Shown: piece by piece, positions 15,405 to 24,772 of the stretch | How positions within the stretch are numbered: position 1 is the stretch's first letter | Layout of the letters: each line of letters opens with the position of its first letter | Origin: Nonomuraea glycinis | GTDB taxonomy: Bacteria > Actinomycetota > Actinomycetes > Streptosporangiales > Streptosporangiaceae | DNA: 64,000 nucleotides | Direction: 5' to 3' | Assembly: GCF_014646515.1 (NCBI RefSeq) | Contig: NZ_BMNK01000001.1 | Coordinates: 290,745-354,744, forward strand | The notes under the pieces: generated by a model | The model's database searches: none | Seen by the model: the letters and a program-made list of their open reading frames with translations, nothing else | Told to the model about the DNA's origin: nothing | Position numbers and translations under genes: made by a program

Positions 15405-15790
15405 CCTGACGCACGCCTGACGCCTGGCGCAGCCTCATGTGCAGCCGGACGCGCAGCAGCCCGTCCTGCGAGCGAAGCTCCACCAGATCGCAGAGCTGAC
15501 GACTGATCCAGAGCCCGTATCCCCGCTGGGATTCGGGCTCTGGTCGTATGGAGCCGGGTAAGGGGTCCTCCAGCCGGCCGCCGGAGTCGCTGATCTCGGG
15601 TGCCGGCCGCGTGTCGTAGAAGCGCAGGGCGGTGGCGTGCGCGCCGGCCAGCGCGGTGTTGATCACCGACTCGTACCGGATCCACTCGCGGGTCTCGATC
15701 TCGCTCCGGCCGGCCCAGCGGGGCTCGCCCACCAGGAGCGTGCGCCGCCCCGGGCGTAGTCGTGGCAGTCGGCCAGGGTGCGCCGCGAAA
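15405..15790 (-). pseudogene. Remnant of a sensor/HATPase anti-sigma-factor-like gene
   Basis: Minus-strand translation shows LLVGEPRWAGRSEIETREWI with RYESVINTALAG, as in the C-terminal part of MEDS sensory domains. It is followed closely by SQRGYGLWISRQLCDLVELR and RVRLHMRL, the last motifs of the attached histidine-kinase-like ATPase domain. The roughly 100 residues that should lie between them (N and G1 boxes) are missing, the N-terminus is not recognisable, and the frame runs on without a stop into the antisense of the sigma gene. I read it as an internally deleted, decayed gene. Confidence 0.6.
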
Positions 15791-15809
15791 CGTAACAAGC
15801 GCTCGCCGC

Positions 15810-16643
15810 CTACGCAACGGCTATCAGCGCGACCGCACCCAACGCGCATGCGACTCCGGTCACTTGGATCGCGTGCAGCCGCTCCCCGAGCACCTGTCTG
15901 GCCAGCAGCAGCGTGCTCGCCGGATAGAGCGAGACCAGCACCACCACCAGGCTCAGCATGCCCTGCTCCTTGGCCAGCAGATAGAGCACGTTGGCCACCA
16001 TGTCGAGCACGCCCGCGGCCAGGATGACGGGCAGCGATCCGGTGCTCGGCCGCAGCGCGCGCCGCGTCGCCAGAGCGAGCGCGACCACCACCGAGATGGA
16101 CGACAGTCGCGCGCCGACCAGCGGCCAGAGGCCCGCCCCGTCAGGGGTGAGGTCCAGCAGGATGAAGAACCCGCCGAACCCGGCGCCCGCCGCCAGCGCG
16201 GTGAGCAGCGAGCCCGTCGAGCCGCTCCCGGCCGCCGTGCGGTCCTGGCTGACCAGCAGCACCGAGCCGAGGGCCAGCACGACTCCGGCCAGCGCCAGCG
16301 GGGCCGGGCGCTCCCCCCGGGCCAGGCCGTACATCACGGGCAGGGCGGCGGAGGTGACCGCCGTGGTGGGCGCGACCACCGACATGACGCCGCTCGCCAG
16401 CGCCCGGTAGAACAGGACCAGGCCGGCGGCGCCGCACAGGCCCGCACCGAGCCCCCAGCCGAGCGCGCCCCCGCTGAACAGACCGGGCAGCGCCGGCAGC
16501 AGGACCAGGATGAGCGCCAGCCCGGCGAGCTGGGAGAGCGCGACGACGGCGAGCACCCGCGATCGCCGGGTGGCGAGCCCGCCGAAGAAGTCGGCCGTGC
16601 CGTACACCACCGCACAGGCGGTCGCCAGAATCACCGCGGTCAC
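15810..16643 (-). CDS. EamA/DMT-superfamily exporter
   Basis: About 277 residues with ten hydrophobic segments and two EamA repeats (first around AVVYGTADFFGGLATRRS, second around SLLTALAAGAGFGGFFILLD). The GTG at 16643 is preceded by GAGGGA; the in-frame extension further upstream is Cys-rich and lacks a ribosome-binding site. Members export small metabolites or amino-acid-like compounds. It is divergent from an XRE-cupin regulator with repeated operator-like half-sites between, so it is probably that regulator's target. Confidence 0.85.
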   Translation of the reverse strand: MTAVILATACAVVYGTADFFGGLATRRSRVLAVVALSQLAGLALILVLLPALPGLFSGGALGWGLGAGLCGAAGLVLFYRALASGVMSVVAPTTAVTSAALPVMYGLARGERPAPLALAGVVLALGSVLLVSQDRTAAGSGSTGSLLTALAAGAGFGGFFILLDLTPDGAGLWPLVGARLSSISVVVALALATRRALRPSTGSLPVILAAGVLDMVANVLYLLAKEQGMLSLVVVLVSLYPASTLLLARQVLGERLHAIQVTGVACALGAVALIAVA

Positions 16644-16674
16644 GGATCCCTCGTTTCTCGCATAGTTCAGTTCA

Positions 16675-16737
16675 TTGCACTTCCAGTACAGTACACAGAG
16701 TGCAACACAGTGCAAATCCTTTCCACTAGACTGCACT
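16675..16737. promoter_or_regulatory. Repeated operator half-sites between exporter and XRE-cupin regulator
   Basis: TTGCACT (16675-16681) and AGTGCAA (16699-16705) form an inverted repeat. A second AGTGCAA follows at 16709-16715 and TGCACT at 16732-16737, just ahead of the regulator's GTG. Multiple half-sites in a divergent promoter suggest autorepression together with control of the exporter. Confidence 0.6.
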
Positions 16738-16738
16738 G

Positions 16739-17314
16739 GTGCAGGATCCGGAGACGATCACACAGGCCATCGCGACCAACGTCCGCGCCCAGCGCACCCA
16801 CCGCGGCCTGACGCTCGACGCCCTGGCCGCCAGGTCCGGCGTGAGCAGGGGCATGCTGGTCCAGGTCGAGCAGGCCAGGACCAACCCGAGTGTGTCCACC
16901 CTCACCCGGATCGCCTCGGCGCTCGGCGTGACCGTGGCCCGGCTGGTCGAGGTGTCCGACGTGCCGATGGTCAGGGTCGTGGACAAGGCGGACGTGGTCA
17001 CCTTCGAGCAGGGCGACGTGCGGGCCAGGCTGCTCGTCGGGGCGGACTCGCCGATGATCCTGGAGCTGTGGGACTGGCGGCTCGCGCCGGGCGAGCACCA
17101 CGACGGCGATCCGCACCCCGCGGGCACCCGCGAGATGCTCACCGTGCTCGCCGGCGAGCTGACCCTCACCGTCCACGGCAAGAGCCATGCGATCGGCGTC
17201 GACGACGCGGTGCTCTTCACCGCCGACCGGGCGCACCGCTACGCCAACGAGGGGCGGGAAGAGCTCAGGTTCGTGATGGTCGTCGCCGAACCGCGCGCGC
17301 TCGCCGACCAATAA
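16739..17314 (+). CDS. XRE-family regulator with cupin sensor domain
   Basis: The protein has 191 residues and starts at GTG. The helix-turn-helix is in residues 10-65 (LTLDALAARSGVSRGMLVQV with NPSVSTLTRIASALGV). The cupin_2 domain is in residues 105-185 (His-containing APGEHHDGDPHPAGTREMLT, then GELTLTVHGK and HRYAN). This is the PuuR/SutR-like architecture, in which the cupin binds a small effector or metal. It is divergent from the DMT exporter, so an export-on-demand circuit is plausible; the ligand is unknown. Confidence 0.88.
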   Translation: MQDPETITQAIATNVRAQRTHRGLTLDALAARSGVSRGMLVQVEQARTNPSVSTLTRIASALGVTVARLVEVSDVPMVRVVDKADVVTFEQGDVRARLLVGADSPMILELWDWRLAPGEHHDGDPHPAGTREMLTVLAGELTLTVHGKSHAIGVDDAVLFTADRAHRYANEGREELRFVMVVAEPRALADQ

Positions 17315-17437
17315 CGTCATATGGCTTCCCGATCACCATCTGGAGTTTCATGATTACTTTATGTTCTTGACGGCTGCGGCTTGTCGGTGGGTACACCCAC
17401 AGGTGTGCGACGCATCGTCGGCAGGGGGTGGCGGCGG

Positions 17438-17743
17438 GTGAGTGAATCCCGCGCGGCGACGGAAAAGCTCCAGGCGGAGCTGCAGGCTCTGGGCGTGACC
17501 AACGCATACGAGCTCGGGGACGGCCCGACGCTGTCGGTGTGGATCGGACTGGTCGTGCGTTACAGGGACGGCTTCTACCGATGGCATGAGGGAGCGGTGA
17601 AACGCCGGCATGTCGGCACGGACCCGGCAGGATGTGCGACGAGAGTGGCGCGTCGCTACACAGAGTTGCAAGCGGATATCCCATCATGGTGGGACGACCT
17701 GGCCAAGGAGATGCGGGGGGATCGGGTCCAGGACTATCCGTGA
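17438..17743 (+). CDS. Hypothetical small actinobacterial protein
   Basis: About 101 residues from GTG at 17438 with a G-rich upstream stretch; an ATG/GTG further up adds a basic, unlikely leader. It has a helical start (ATEKLQAELQALGV), strands around LSVWIGLVVRYRDGFYRW, and a helical end with WWDDLAKEM. There is no signal peptide or known motif. Proteins of this look (a short strand region with an exposed WH and a basic KRRHVGTDP) are common beside actinobacterial regulatory genes, but I cannot name a function. It ends 22 bases before the deacetylase gene and may be co-transcribed with it. Confidence 0.6.
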   Translation: MSESRAATEKLQAELQALGVTNAYELGDGPTLSVWIGLVVRYRDGFYRWHEGAVKRRHVGTDPAGCATRVARRYTELQADIPSWWDDLAKEMRGDRVQDYP

Positions 17744-17765
17744 CCCCGCGTCGGGTGGGGGCGGC

Positions 17766-18566
17766 ATGCGCGTGTGGGTGGTGGCGCCGGCGTTGCTGGC
17801 GCTGGCGGGATGCGCCACGGGAAGCTTCACGTACGTCGAGTCGGCGCCCCCGCGCCCGGTCCCCGAGCCTGAGACGCTGGCCAAGCGGCTCATGGCCATG
17901 CAGCCCGACTGGCCGAAGCCGCGCCGCCTCGACTGCGCGGAGACCGGCTGCGTGGCGCTCACCTTCGACGACGGCCCCGGCCGCCACACGGGCCGGCTGC
18001 TGAACATCCTGCGCGCCCGGGACGTCAAGGCCACCTTCTTCGTCGTGGGCGAGATGGTCGCCGCCGGCCGGGGCGCCCAGCGGGTGCGCCAGATGGTGGC
18101 GGACGGCCACGAGCTGGGCAACCACAGCTGGAGCCACCGGCAGCTCACCGCCCTGTCGAAGAGCCGGATCAGGCGTCAGCTGCGGCGCACCGACAGGCTG
18201 GTGCGATCGCTGACCGGGGTCCGGATGCGGCTCATGCGCCCGCCGTACGGGTCCACCGACCGCCGCGTCGCCGCGCTGACCCGCCATCGGGGGCAGGCGC
18301 AGATCCTGTGGAACGTCGACACCTTCGACTGGCGTGACCGGGTGCCCGCCGTCGTGGCCAGGCGGGGGGCGCGGGCCGAGCCGGGCTCCATCGTGCTCAT
18401 GCACGACATCCACCGCACCACCGTCAAGGCCGTCCCCGGCCTGCTCGACCGGCTCACCCGCAAGGGCTACGCCTTCGCCACCGTGAGCGAGCTGTACGGC
18501 CGCCGCCCCAAACCCGGCAAGAAGTACGAGGACGACATACCGCCCCTCGCCGAAGACCGTCGGTGA
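17766..18566 (+). CDS. Polysaccharide deacetylase (NodB/CE4) lipoprotein
   Basis: The protein has 266 residues. An N-terminal hydrophobic leader ends in lipobox LAGC (near residue 15), so it is membrane-anchored outside the cell. NodB motifs in order: TFDDGPG (catalytic and metal Asp), HSWSHRQL (metal His pair), RPPYG (active-site Arg), the WNVDTFDW motif and IVLMHDIH. All metal and catalytic residues are present, so it should be active. It removes N-acetyl groups from peptidoglycan or another cell-wall glycan. The upstream in-frame extension is ignored because ATG 17766 opens a clean lipoprotein signal. Confidence 0.9.
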   Translation: MRVWVVAPALLALAGCATGSFTYVESAPPRPVPEPETLAKRLMAMQPDWPKPRRLDCAETGCVALTFDDGPGRHTGRLLNILRARDVKATFFVVGEMVAAGRGAQRVRQMVADGHELGNHSWSHRQLTALSKSRIRRQLRRTDRLVRSLTGVRMRLMRPPYGSTDRRVAALTRHRGQAQILWNVDTFDWRDRVPAVVARRGARAEPGSIVLMHDIHRTTVKAVPGLLDRLTRKGYAFATVSELYGRRPKPGKKYEDDIPPLAEDRR

Positions 18567-18585
18567 CGCGTGGCACCCTTACGGC

Positions 18586-19236
18586 ATGGGTTTCACCGGC
18601 ATCCCCGACGAGGCGTTCGTCTTCTACGAGGGTCTGGAGGCGGACAACTCCAAGACCTACTTCGCGCGGCACAAGCACCTCTACGAGGAGGCGGTGCGGG
18701 CGCCGATGGTGGCGCTGACCGAGGAGCTGGCCGCCGAGTTCGGGCAGGCTCAGCTCTTCAGGCCGTACCGCGACGTGCGCTTCGCCAAGGACAAGTCCCC
18801 CTACAAGACGCACCAGGGGGCCTTCGTCGAGCACCAGCCCGGCATCGGCCTCTACGTCGAGGTGAGCGCGGCGGGTCTCTACACCGCGGGCGGCGTCTAT
18901 TCGCAGGCCACCGACCAGGTGGCCCGCTACCGGGCGGCCGTCGACGAGGACCTGTCCGGCAAGCCGCTCGAAGAGATCGTCTCCTCGCTGCGCGCCGCCG
19001 GCTACGCGGTCTCCGGTGACCGGCTCAAGACCAGGCCGCGCGGCGTCCCCGTCGACCATCCCCGCCTCGACCTGCTGCGCCACCGCTCCCTGCACGCGGG
19101 CAGCCGCTTCGAGCCGGAGCCCTGGGTGCACACGCCGGAGGTCGCCGGGCGGGTGCGCGACACCTGGCGCGACTACGCCCCGCTGATCGAGTGGCTCTGC
19201 GCCCACGTCAGGGGGAGCGAGTTGCCCCGCCGCTGA
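18586..19236 (+). CDS. DUF2461 family protein
   Basis: The protein has 216 residues. It begins with a conserved aromatic segment (AFVFYEGLEADNSKTYFARHK) and carries FRPYRDVRFAKDKSPYKTHQ and GLYVEVSAAGLYTAGGVYS, the conserved blocks of DUF2461. The protein is cytoplasmic with no signal peptide; its function is unknown. It follows the deacetylase by 20 bases, possibly in one transcript, and ends directly at the 36-bp repeat array and terminator. Confidence 0.88.
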   Translation: MGFTGIPDEAFVFYEGLEADNSKTYFARHKHLYEEAVRAPMVALTEELAAEFGQAQLFRPYRDVRFAKDKSPYKTHQGAFVEHQPGIGLYVEVSAAGLYTAGGVYSQATDQVARYRAAVDEDLSGKPLEEIVSSLRAAGYAVSGDRLKTRPRGVPVDHPRLDLLRHRSLHAGSRFEPEPWVHTPEVAGRVRDTWRDYAPLIEWLCAHVRGSELPRR

Positions 19237-19409
19237 TCGTCCGCCGCCGACGAGAAAGGCCCTACGGCGTGATCGTCCGCCGCCGACGAGAAAGGTCCTA
19301 CGACGTGCTCGTCCGCCGCAGACGAGAAAGGCCCTACGACGTGCTCGTCCGCCGCAGACGGGAAAGGTCCCACGGCGTGCTCGTCCGCCGCAGACGAGGA
19401 AGGTCCCGC
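19237..19409. repeat. 36-bp tandem repeat, about 4.8 copies
   Basis: Units at 19237, 19273, 19309, 19345 and a partial one at 19381, each about TCGTCCGCCGCMGACGAGAA plus AGGYCCTACGRCGTGC. The copies diverge by a few bases. Each contains GA(G/A)AAAGGYCC, close to the left arm of the terminator that follows, and the last copy merges into that arm. On the minus strand the array reads as a 12-residue repeat (SSAADEHVVGPF type), but no plausible gene holds it. It lies between converging genes. Confidence 0.93.
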
Positions 19410-19439
19410 GCGCGACACACGGTCGCGAGCGGGACCTTC
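19399..19439. terminator. Strong hairpin between DUF2461 gene and typA
   Basis: GAAGGTCCCGC at 19399-19409 pairs perfectly with GCGGGACCTTC at 19429-19439. An inner stem GCGAC/GTCGC encloses a 5-base loop. The genes converge here, so it probably acts as a bidirectional terminator; there is no long U-tract. Confidence 0.85.
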
Positions 19440-19451
19440 ACCGGTGGTCGG

Positions 19452-21302
19452 TCAGGCGCGCTTGGCGCGGGCGGTGGCGCGACCGCGGACGGCGGCGTCG
19501 AGCACCACCTTGCGGATGCGCACCGCGTCCGGCGTGATCTCCACGCACTCGTCCTCGCGGATGAACTCCAGCGCCTGCTCCAGCGACAGGCTGCGCGGCG
19601 GGATCACCTTCTCGGTCTCCTCGCTGGTGGAGGAGCGCATGTTGGTGAGCTTCTTCTCCTTGGTGATGTTGACGTCCATGTCGTCGGAGCGCGAGTTCTC
19701 GCCGACGATCATGCCTTCGTACACCTCGGTGGTCGGCGCCACGAACAGCGTGCCGCGCTCCTGCAGGTTGAGCATGGCGAAGGGGGTGACGGGCCCGGAC
19801 CGGTCGGCGACCAGGGAGCCGTTGTTACGGGTGCGCAGCTCGCCGAACCACGGCTCGTAGGCCTCGAAGACGTGGTGCACCAGGCCGGTGCCGCGGGTCT
19901 CGGTGAGGAACTCGGTGCGGAAGCCGATCAGCCCGCGCGCCGGCACCACGAACTCCATCCGGATCCAGCCGGTGCCGTGGTTGGTCATGTGCTCCATGCG
20001 CCCCTTGCGGACGGCCATGAGCTGGGTGATGGCGCCGAGATATTCCTCGGGGCAGTCGACGGTGAGGCGCTCCACGGGCTCGTGCACCTTGCCGTCCACG
20101 AGCTTGGTGACGACCTGGGGCTTGCCGACGGTCAGCTCGAAGCCCTCGCGGCGCATCTGCTCGACGAGGATGGCCAGCGCCAGCTCGCCGCGGCCCTGGA
20201 CCTCCCAGGTGTCGGGACGCTCGGTGGGCAGGATGCGCAGCGAGACGTTGCCGACGAGCTCCTTCTCCAGGCGGTCCTTGACCATGCGGGCGGTGACCTT
20301 GGAGCCTTTGGCCTTGCCGACCAGCGGCGAGGTGTTGGTGCCGATGGTCATCGAGATGGCGGGCTCGTCGACGGTGATCAGCGGCAGCGGGCGCGGGTCG
20401 TCCGGGTCGGCCAGCGTCTCGCCGATCATGATGTCGGGGATGCCGGCGATGGCGATGATGTCGCCGGGCCTGGCCAGCTCGGCGGGCTTGCGCTCCAGCG
20501 CCTCGGTCATGAGCAGCTCGGTGATCTTGACCTTCTGGATCGAGCCGTCGGTGCGGCACCAGGCCACCTGCTGACCCTTGCGCAGCACGCCCTGGTGGAT
20601 CCGGCACAGCGCGATGCGGCCCAGGTAGGCGGAGGCGTCGAGGTTGGTGACGTGCGCCTGCAGCGGCGCGTTGGGGTCGTAGACCGGCGCCGGGATGGTC
20701 GACTTGATGATGTCGAACAGAGGCTCCAGGTCCTCCGCGTCCGGCATGCCGCCGTTGTCGGGGCGCGCCAGGGACGCGCGGCCGGCCTTCGCCGAGGCGT
20801 AGATGATCGGGAAGTCGATCTGCTCCTCGGTGGCGTCGAGGTCGATGAAGAGCTCGTAGACCTCGTCCACGACCTCCGCGATGCGCGCGTCGGGCCGGTC
20901 CACCTTGTTGATGCACAGAATGACCGGCATCTTGGCGGACAGCGCCTTGCGCAGCACGAACCGGGTCTGCGGCAGCGGGCCCTCGGAGGCGTCCACCAGC
21001 AGCACCACACCGTCGACCATGGACAGGCCGCGCTCGACCTCGCCACCGAAGTCGGCGTGGCCCGGCGTGTCGATGATGTTGATGGTCATGCCGCTGTGCT
21101 GGACGGCGGTGTTCTTCGCGAGAATGGTGATGCCTTTCTCGCGCTCGAGGTCATTGGAGTCCATGACGCGGTCGTCAACGTCCTGGTTCGCGCGGAATGC
21201 CCCGGACTGCCAGAGCATGGCGTCGACGAGCGTGGTCTTGCCATGGTCGACGTGCGCGATGATCGCGATATTCCGCAGGTCGTCGCGGCTGTTCAAAGGC
21301 AT
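19452..21302 (-). CDS. typA: Translational GTPase TypA/BipA
   Basis: The protein has 616 residues from ATG at 21302, the normal length for the family. The G domain has [16 protein letters not shown] (G1), the switch region with [24 protein letters not shown] (G3), NKVDRPDAR (G4) and [11 protein letters not shown] (G5). Domains II, III and V follow ([40 protein letters not shown]) and the TypA-specific C-terminal domain ([20 protein letters not shown]). It acts on the ribosome, in assembly and stress or cold adaptation. It is a monocistronic-looking housekeeping gene. Confidence 0.97.
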   Translation of the reverse strand: MPLNSRDDLRNIAIIAHVDHGKTTLVDAMLWQSGAFRANQDVDDRVMDSNDLEREKGITILAKNTAVQHSGMTINIIDTPGHADFGGEVERGLSMVDGVVLLVDASEGPLPQTRFVLRKALSAKMPVILCINKVDRPDARIAEVVDEVYELFIDLDATEEQIDFPIIYASAKAGRASLARPDNGGMPDAEDLEPLFDIIKSTIPAPVYDPNAPLQAHVTNLDASAYLGRIALCRIHQGVLRKGQQVAWCRTDGSIQKVKITELLMTEALERKPAELARPGDIIAIAGIPDIMIGETLADPDDPRPLPLITVDEPAISMTIGTNTSPLVGKAKGSKVTARMVKDRLEKELVGNVSLRILPTERPDTWEVQGRGELALAILVEQMRREGFELTVGKPQVVTKLVDGKVHEPVERLTVDCPEEYLGAITQLMAVRKGRMEHMTNHGTGWIRMEFVVPARGLIGFRTEFLTETRGTGLVHHVFEAYEPWFGELRTRNNGSLVADRSGPVTPFAMLNLQERGTLFVAPTTEVYEGMIVGENSRSDDMDVNITKEKKLTNMRSSTSEETEKVIPPRSLSLEQALEFIREDECVEITPDAVRIRKVVLDAAVRGRATARAKRA

Positions 21303-21487
21303 GAGTGGTCTCGCTCTGTGTTCGTGGAGGCGACCGCGCGAAGTCGCGGCGGAGTTAAGTCTAGTTGATCCCGTCTGATGGACGGAGCGAGACCGGCCCT
21401 GCACATTCATTCAAGGAGCTCTCCTACATACGCTGATGCACATTTGTGCGCATGGCAGGAAGGGCCGCAATCCCTAGATTGACCGGC

Positions 21488-22231
21488 ATGACGTGGACAG
21501 AGCTGGTCATGGGCTCGACAGCGACGCAGGGGGATCAGCCGGCCGTGAGCGATGTCAGGACCGGCGCGATGCTGTCCCACGCCGCTTTCGCCCGGCGGGT
21601 CACGCACGCCGCGGCGGGGCTGCGCCGTTACGGCCTGCGCTACGGCGACCGCGTCCTGGTGAACCTGCCGCTCGGCGCGGCGTTGCCCGTCGCGGTCCAC
21701 GCGGTGGCCTGGGCGGGCGGGGTCGCGGTGCTGGGCGGCTCCGGCGAGGCCCGGATGATGATCACCCATCGGGGCTGCGACGCCGCGGCGGCGGACGTAC
21801 GGCACGTCTTCGCGGTGGAGGCGGCGGCGGGCGCGCTTCCGTTCAGCGAGCTGCTGGGCGACGGCACGGTGGAGTTCGGGCCGCTGGCGGGGCCCGCGCT
21901 GACGCTCGACGGCCATCGGATCTTCGACCACGACGAGCTGGCCGGCGATCTGCGCAAACTGGTCACCCGGCTGGTGGTCGGCAAGGACGACGTGGTGCTG
22001 GCCGCGGTCGGCGACGTGTTCAAGGGACTGCGGCTGCTGGACGCGGCGCTGATGTCCGGCGCGCACGTCGTGATCGCGCACGAGCCGACCGTGGTCGGCT
22101 GCCGGGTGCTCGCCCACGAGCACGGGGCCACCCTCGCGGTCGCCCCCTACGAGCTGGCCAGGCGCCTGGTGGGGACCCCGGCGCTGCGCGTGGTGGACGA
22201 AAGGGCCGTGGTCAGCTCGCTCGTCGGGTGA
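21488..22231 (+). CDS. Truncated adenylate-forming (ANL/AMP-binding) enzyme-like protein, copy 1
   Basis: About 247 residues, against roughly 500 for a full ANL enzyme. Residues 20-75 match the ANL N-terminal subdomain (LSHAAFARRVTHAAAGLRRY, then GDRVLVNLPLGAALPVAVHA). HDELAGDLRKLVTRL and FKGLRLLDAALMSGAHVV match the segments after the P-loop, but the Ser/Thr/Gly-rich phosphate loop itself is replaced by TLDGHRIFDHDEL. The A5-A10 motifs and the C-terminal lid are absent, so it should not form acyl-adenylates. It stops 13 bases before a STAND/LuxR regulator gene, and the same arrangement recurs at 24773. It may be a ligand-binding partner of that regulator. Confidence 0.7.
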   Translation: MTWTELVMGSTATQGDQPAVSDVRTGAMLSHAAFARRVTHAAAGLRRYGLRYGDRVLVNLPLGAALPVAVHAVAWAGGVAVLGGSGEARMMITHRGCDAAAADVRHVFAVEAAAGALPFSELLGDGTVEFGPLAGPALTLDGHRIFDHDELAGDLRKLVTRLVVGKDDVVLAAVGDVFKGLRLLDAALMSGAHVVIAHEPTVVGCRVLAHEHGATLAVAPYELARRLVGTPALRVVDERAVVSSLVG

Positions 22232-22244
22232 AAAGTGCGACACT

Positions 22245-24716
22245 GTGGGAGAGTGTGATCCTTCCGCGACGCAGGGTGACCACATGCCTGATCTCCCCCG
22301 GCACAACCTGCCCGTCGAGCCCAACCGGTTCGTCGGCCGGGAGCGCGACATCGACGAGCTGTGCCGGCTGCTCGGCCGGGCGCGGGTGGTGACCCTGTGC
22401 GGCGTCGGCGGCATCGGCAAGACCCGGCTGGCCTTACAGGTGGCCGCCAAGGGCGGCCCGCGCTGTCCCGAGGGCGTCTGGCTGATCGAGCTGGCCAGGA
22501 TCACCCGTCCCGAGCTGGTGATCGAGGAGATCGCCAGGGTGCTCGGGGTGCGCCAGGAGGGCGGCCGGCCGCTGCTGGACACGCTGGTGGCCCGGCTGCG
22601 CGGCGGCGGCCCCTGCCTGCTGCTGCTGGACAACTGCGAGCACCTGGTCGACGAGTGCGCCGACGTGGCCGCCGCGCTCGTCGCGTCCTGCCGGCAGCTC
22701 GCCATCCTGGCCACCAGCAGGGAGCCGCTGCGCATCGCGAGCGAGCTCGTCTGGCGGGTCCCGCCGCTCGACCTGCCCGAGGGCGGCGGGTCCGACGCGG
22801 AGTCCGTACGACTCTTCCTGGAGAGGGCGACCGCGGCGGGCACCAGACTGGGCCAGGAGAGCCTGCCTGACGTCGTACGGCTGTGCAGGGCGCTGGACGG
22901 GCTTCCCCTGGCGCTGGAGCTGGCCGCGGCCCGTACGAGCCTGCTCAGCCCCGCGCAGATCGCCGACCGGATCGACGACCGCTTCTCGCTGCTCACCACC
23001 GGCGAGCGCACCGCCCCGGCCCGGCAGCGCACCCTGCTCGCCGCCGTCCAGTGGAGCCACGACCTGCTGTCGGCCAAGGAGCAGGTGCTGCTGCGCCGGC
23101 TGTCGGTGTTCGCCGGGCCGTTCGACCTGGGGCTGACCGAGCGGGTGTGCGCCGTGCCGCCCATCGCCGAGCCGGAGATCGTCGACCTGCTGGGCGGCCT
23201 GATCCACAAGTCGCTGGTGCTCTACGACGAGGGCCGGGGCCACTACTGGCTGCTGGAGACCATCAGGCGGTTCGCGGCCGAGCGGCTCGCGGAGGCGGCC
23301 GAGCGGGAGGCCGTGCGCGAGCGCCACCTGAGCGTCCTGTGCGAGCTGCAGGAGCGCCACTTCGCCGTCGAGGTGGCCGAGGCCGGGCTGCCGTGGCCGC
23401 ACAGGCTGGCGGCGCTGATCAGGAGCAGGAGCCTGCTCGACGACCTGCGGGCCGCGCTGGACTGGGCGGTCGAGTCCGGCAACGTGCCGCTGGGCCTGCG
23501 GCTGTGCTTCAACAGCACCGGCCTGCTGCCGGTGAGCGGCAACCCGATGGAGATCGTGGGCTGCCTGGAGCGCCTGCTCAGCCGGGACCTGACGCGGGTG
23601 TCGGAGGAGCAGCTCGCCCAGGCCAGGGGCTGCCTCGCCTACGGGCTGGAGGCCAGGGACGAGCTGAGCCGATCGCTCGACCACGCCTTCCAGAGCCTGG
23701 TGGGCCTGCGGGACCCGTTCCAGCGCTGCGTCATGCACAGTCTGCTCACCATGGTGCTGCTGCGCACCGGCCGTGCCGACGAGGCGCTCGGGCACGCCGA
23801 GCAGGGCCTGGCGCTGGCCACGGCCACCGGCGACGCGTGGAACCAGGCGGCCGGGCTGGCCGGGCTGTCGGCGGTGGCGCTGACCCGCGGCAGGCTGCGC
23901 GAGGCGCAGCGGCACGGCGAGCAGGCGCTGGCGCGAGCGCGCGAGCACGGCCACCGGTGGATGATGGCCAGGGGCGCGACCCAGCTCGGCGCCGTGGCCG
24001 AGGCCCGCGGCGACCTGGTGACGGCATGGGACCACTACGAGACGGCCATCGCGTGGCTGCGGGAGCTGGCCGGGGGCGTGGAGCTGTGCGGCACGGTGGA
24101 GCTGGCGCGCTCCCTGGCCAGGGGCGGCCGGGTCGCGGCGATGCTGGGGGAGTTCGCGGCGGCCAGGGAGCGGCTGGCCGCGAGTCTCGAGCTGAGCAGG
24201 CGGACCGGGCAGCGGCAGGGCGTGGCCCGGTGCCTGGTGGGGCTGTCGGTGCTGGCCGAGGCCGAGGGCGACCTGGACGGCGCGGTACTGGCCGCCGCCG
24301 CCGCGGCCGCGCTGCGCGAGTCGATCGGCCAGCGGTTCGCCACCGGGCGGATCGAGGAGCTGCTCGGCCGGGCCCGCGCCAAGCTCGGCGAGGGCCGTAC
24401 CACCTCGCTCTGGTCGCGGGGGCGGTCGATGTGTCCCGACGAGGCCGCCCGGCTCGTCCTGGAGGGCGTGCGGCCGGCGGCCCCGGCCGGCGCGGCCGTC
24501 ACCGAGCCGGTCAGGCGCTCGCCGCTGACCGCCCGCGAGCACGAAGTCGCCGCCCTGCTCACCCGTGGGCTGTCCAACCGGGCCATCGCCGGCGAGCTGG
24601 TGATCAGCCCGGCGACGGTGGCCCGGCACATCGCCAACATCATGGAGAAGCTCGGCTACACCTCACGGGCGCAGATCGCCGTGTGGGCCGCGGAGCATCC
24701 GGCGCCTTCTGCATAG
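22245..24716 (+). CDS. STAND-type ATPase transcriptional regulator with LuxR C-terminus
   Basis: About 823 residues; GTG at 22245 is chosen because its first residues (CDPSAT) are shared with the downstream paralogue, while ATG 22284 is the alternative. Order: NRFVGRERDIDEL, Walker A GVGGIGKTRLAL (about residue 50), LLLLDNCEHL (Walker B), SREPL (sensor), LDGLPLALELAAAR (GLPLA-type motif) and a winged helix with VQWSHDLLSAKEQVLLRRLS. A long TPR-like helical region of about 400 residues follows. The LuxR helix-turn-helix is in the last 65 residues (LTAREHEVAALLTRGLSNRA, then PATVARHIANIMEKLGY). Such proteins act as ATP-driven signal-responsive activators. Confidence 0.9.
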   Translation: MGECDPSATQGDHMPDLPRHNLPVEPNRFVGRERDIDELCRLLGRARVVTLCGVGGIGKTRLALQVAAKGGPRCPEGVWLIELARITRPELVIEEIARVLGVRQEGGRPLLDTLVARLRGGGPCLLLLDNCEHLVDECADVAAALVASCRQLAILATSREPLRIASELVWRVPPLDLPEGGGSDAESVRLFLERATAAGTRLGQESLPDVVRLCRALDGLPLALELAAARTSLLSPAQIADRIDDRFSLLTTGERTAPARQRTLLAAVQWSHDLLSAKEQVLLRRLSVFAGPFDLGLTERVCAVPPIAEPEIVDLLGGLIHKSLVLYDEGRGHYWLLETIRRFAAERLAEAAEREAVRERHLSVLCELQERHFAVEVAEAGLPWPHRLAALIRSRSLLDDLRAALDWAVESGNVPLGLRLCFNSTGLLPVSGNPMEIVGCLERLLSRDLTRVSEEQLAQARGCLAYGLEARDELSRSLDHAFQSLVGLRDPFQRCVMHSLLTMVLLRTGRADEALGHAEQGLALATATGDAWNQAAGLAGLSAVALTRGRLREAQRHGEQALARAREHGHRWMMARGATQLGAVAEARGDLVTAWDHYETAIAWLRELAGGVELCGTVELARSLARGGRVAAMLGEFAAARERLAASLELSRRTGQRQGVARCLVGLSVLAEAEGDLDGAVLAAAAAAALRESIGQRFATGRIEELLGRARAKLGEGRTTSLWSRGRSMCPDEAARLVLEGVRPAAPAGAAVTEPVRRSPLTAREHEVAALLTRGLSNRAIAGELVISPATVARHIANIMEKLGYTSRAQIAVWAAEHPAPSA

Positions 24717-24772
24717 GGATCTGCATAATCCGCCCGATGTACGTACCAGGTGGTCCTGCCTAGCGTGGGCGC

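Noticed and set aside
19237-19409. 36-bp repeats as a CRISPR array
   Set aside because: Copies are directly adjacent without spacers, diverge from one another and have no cas genes nearby.
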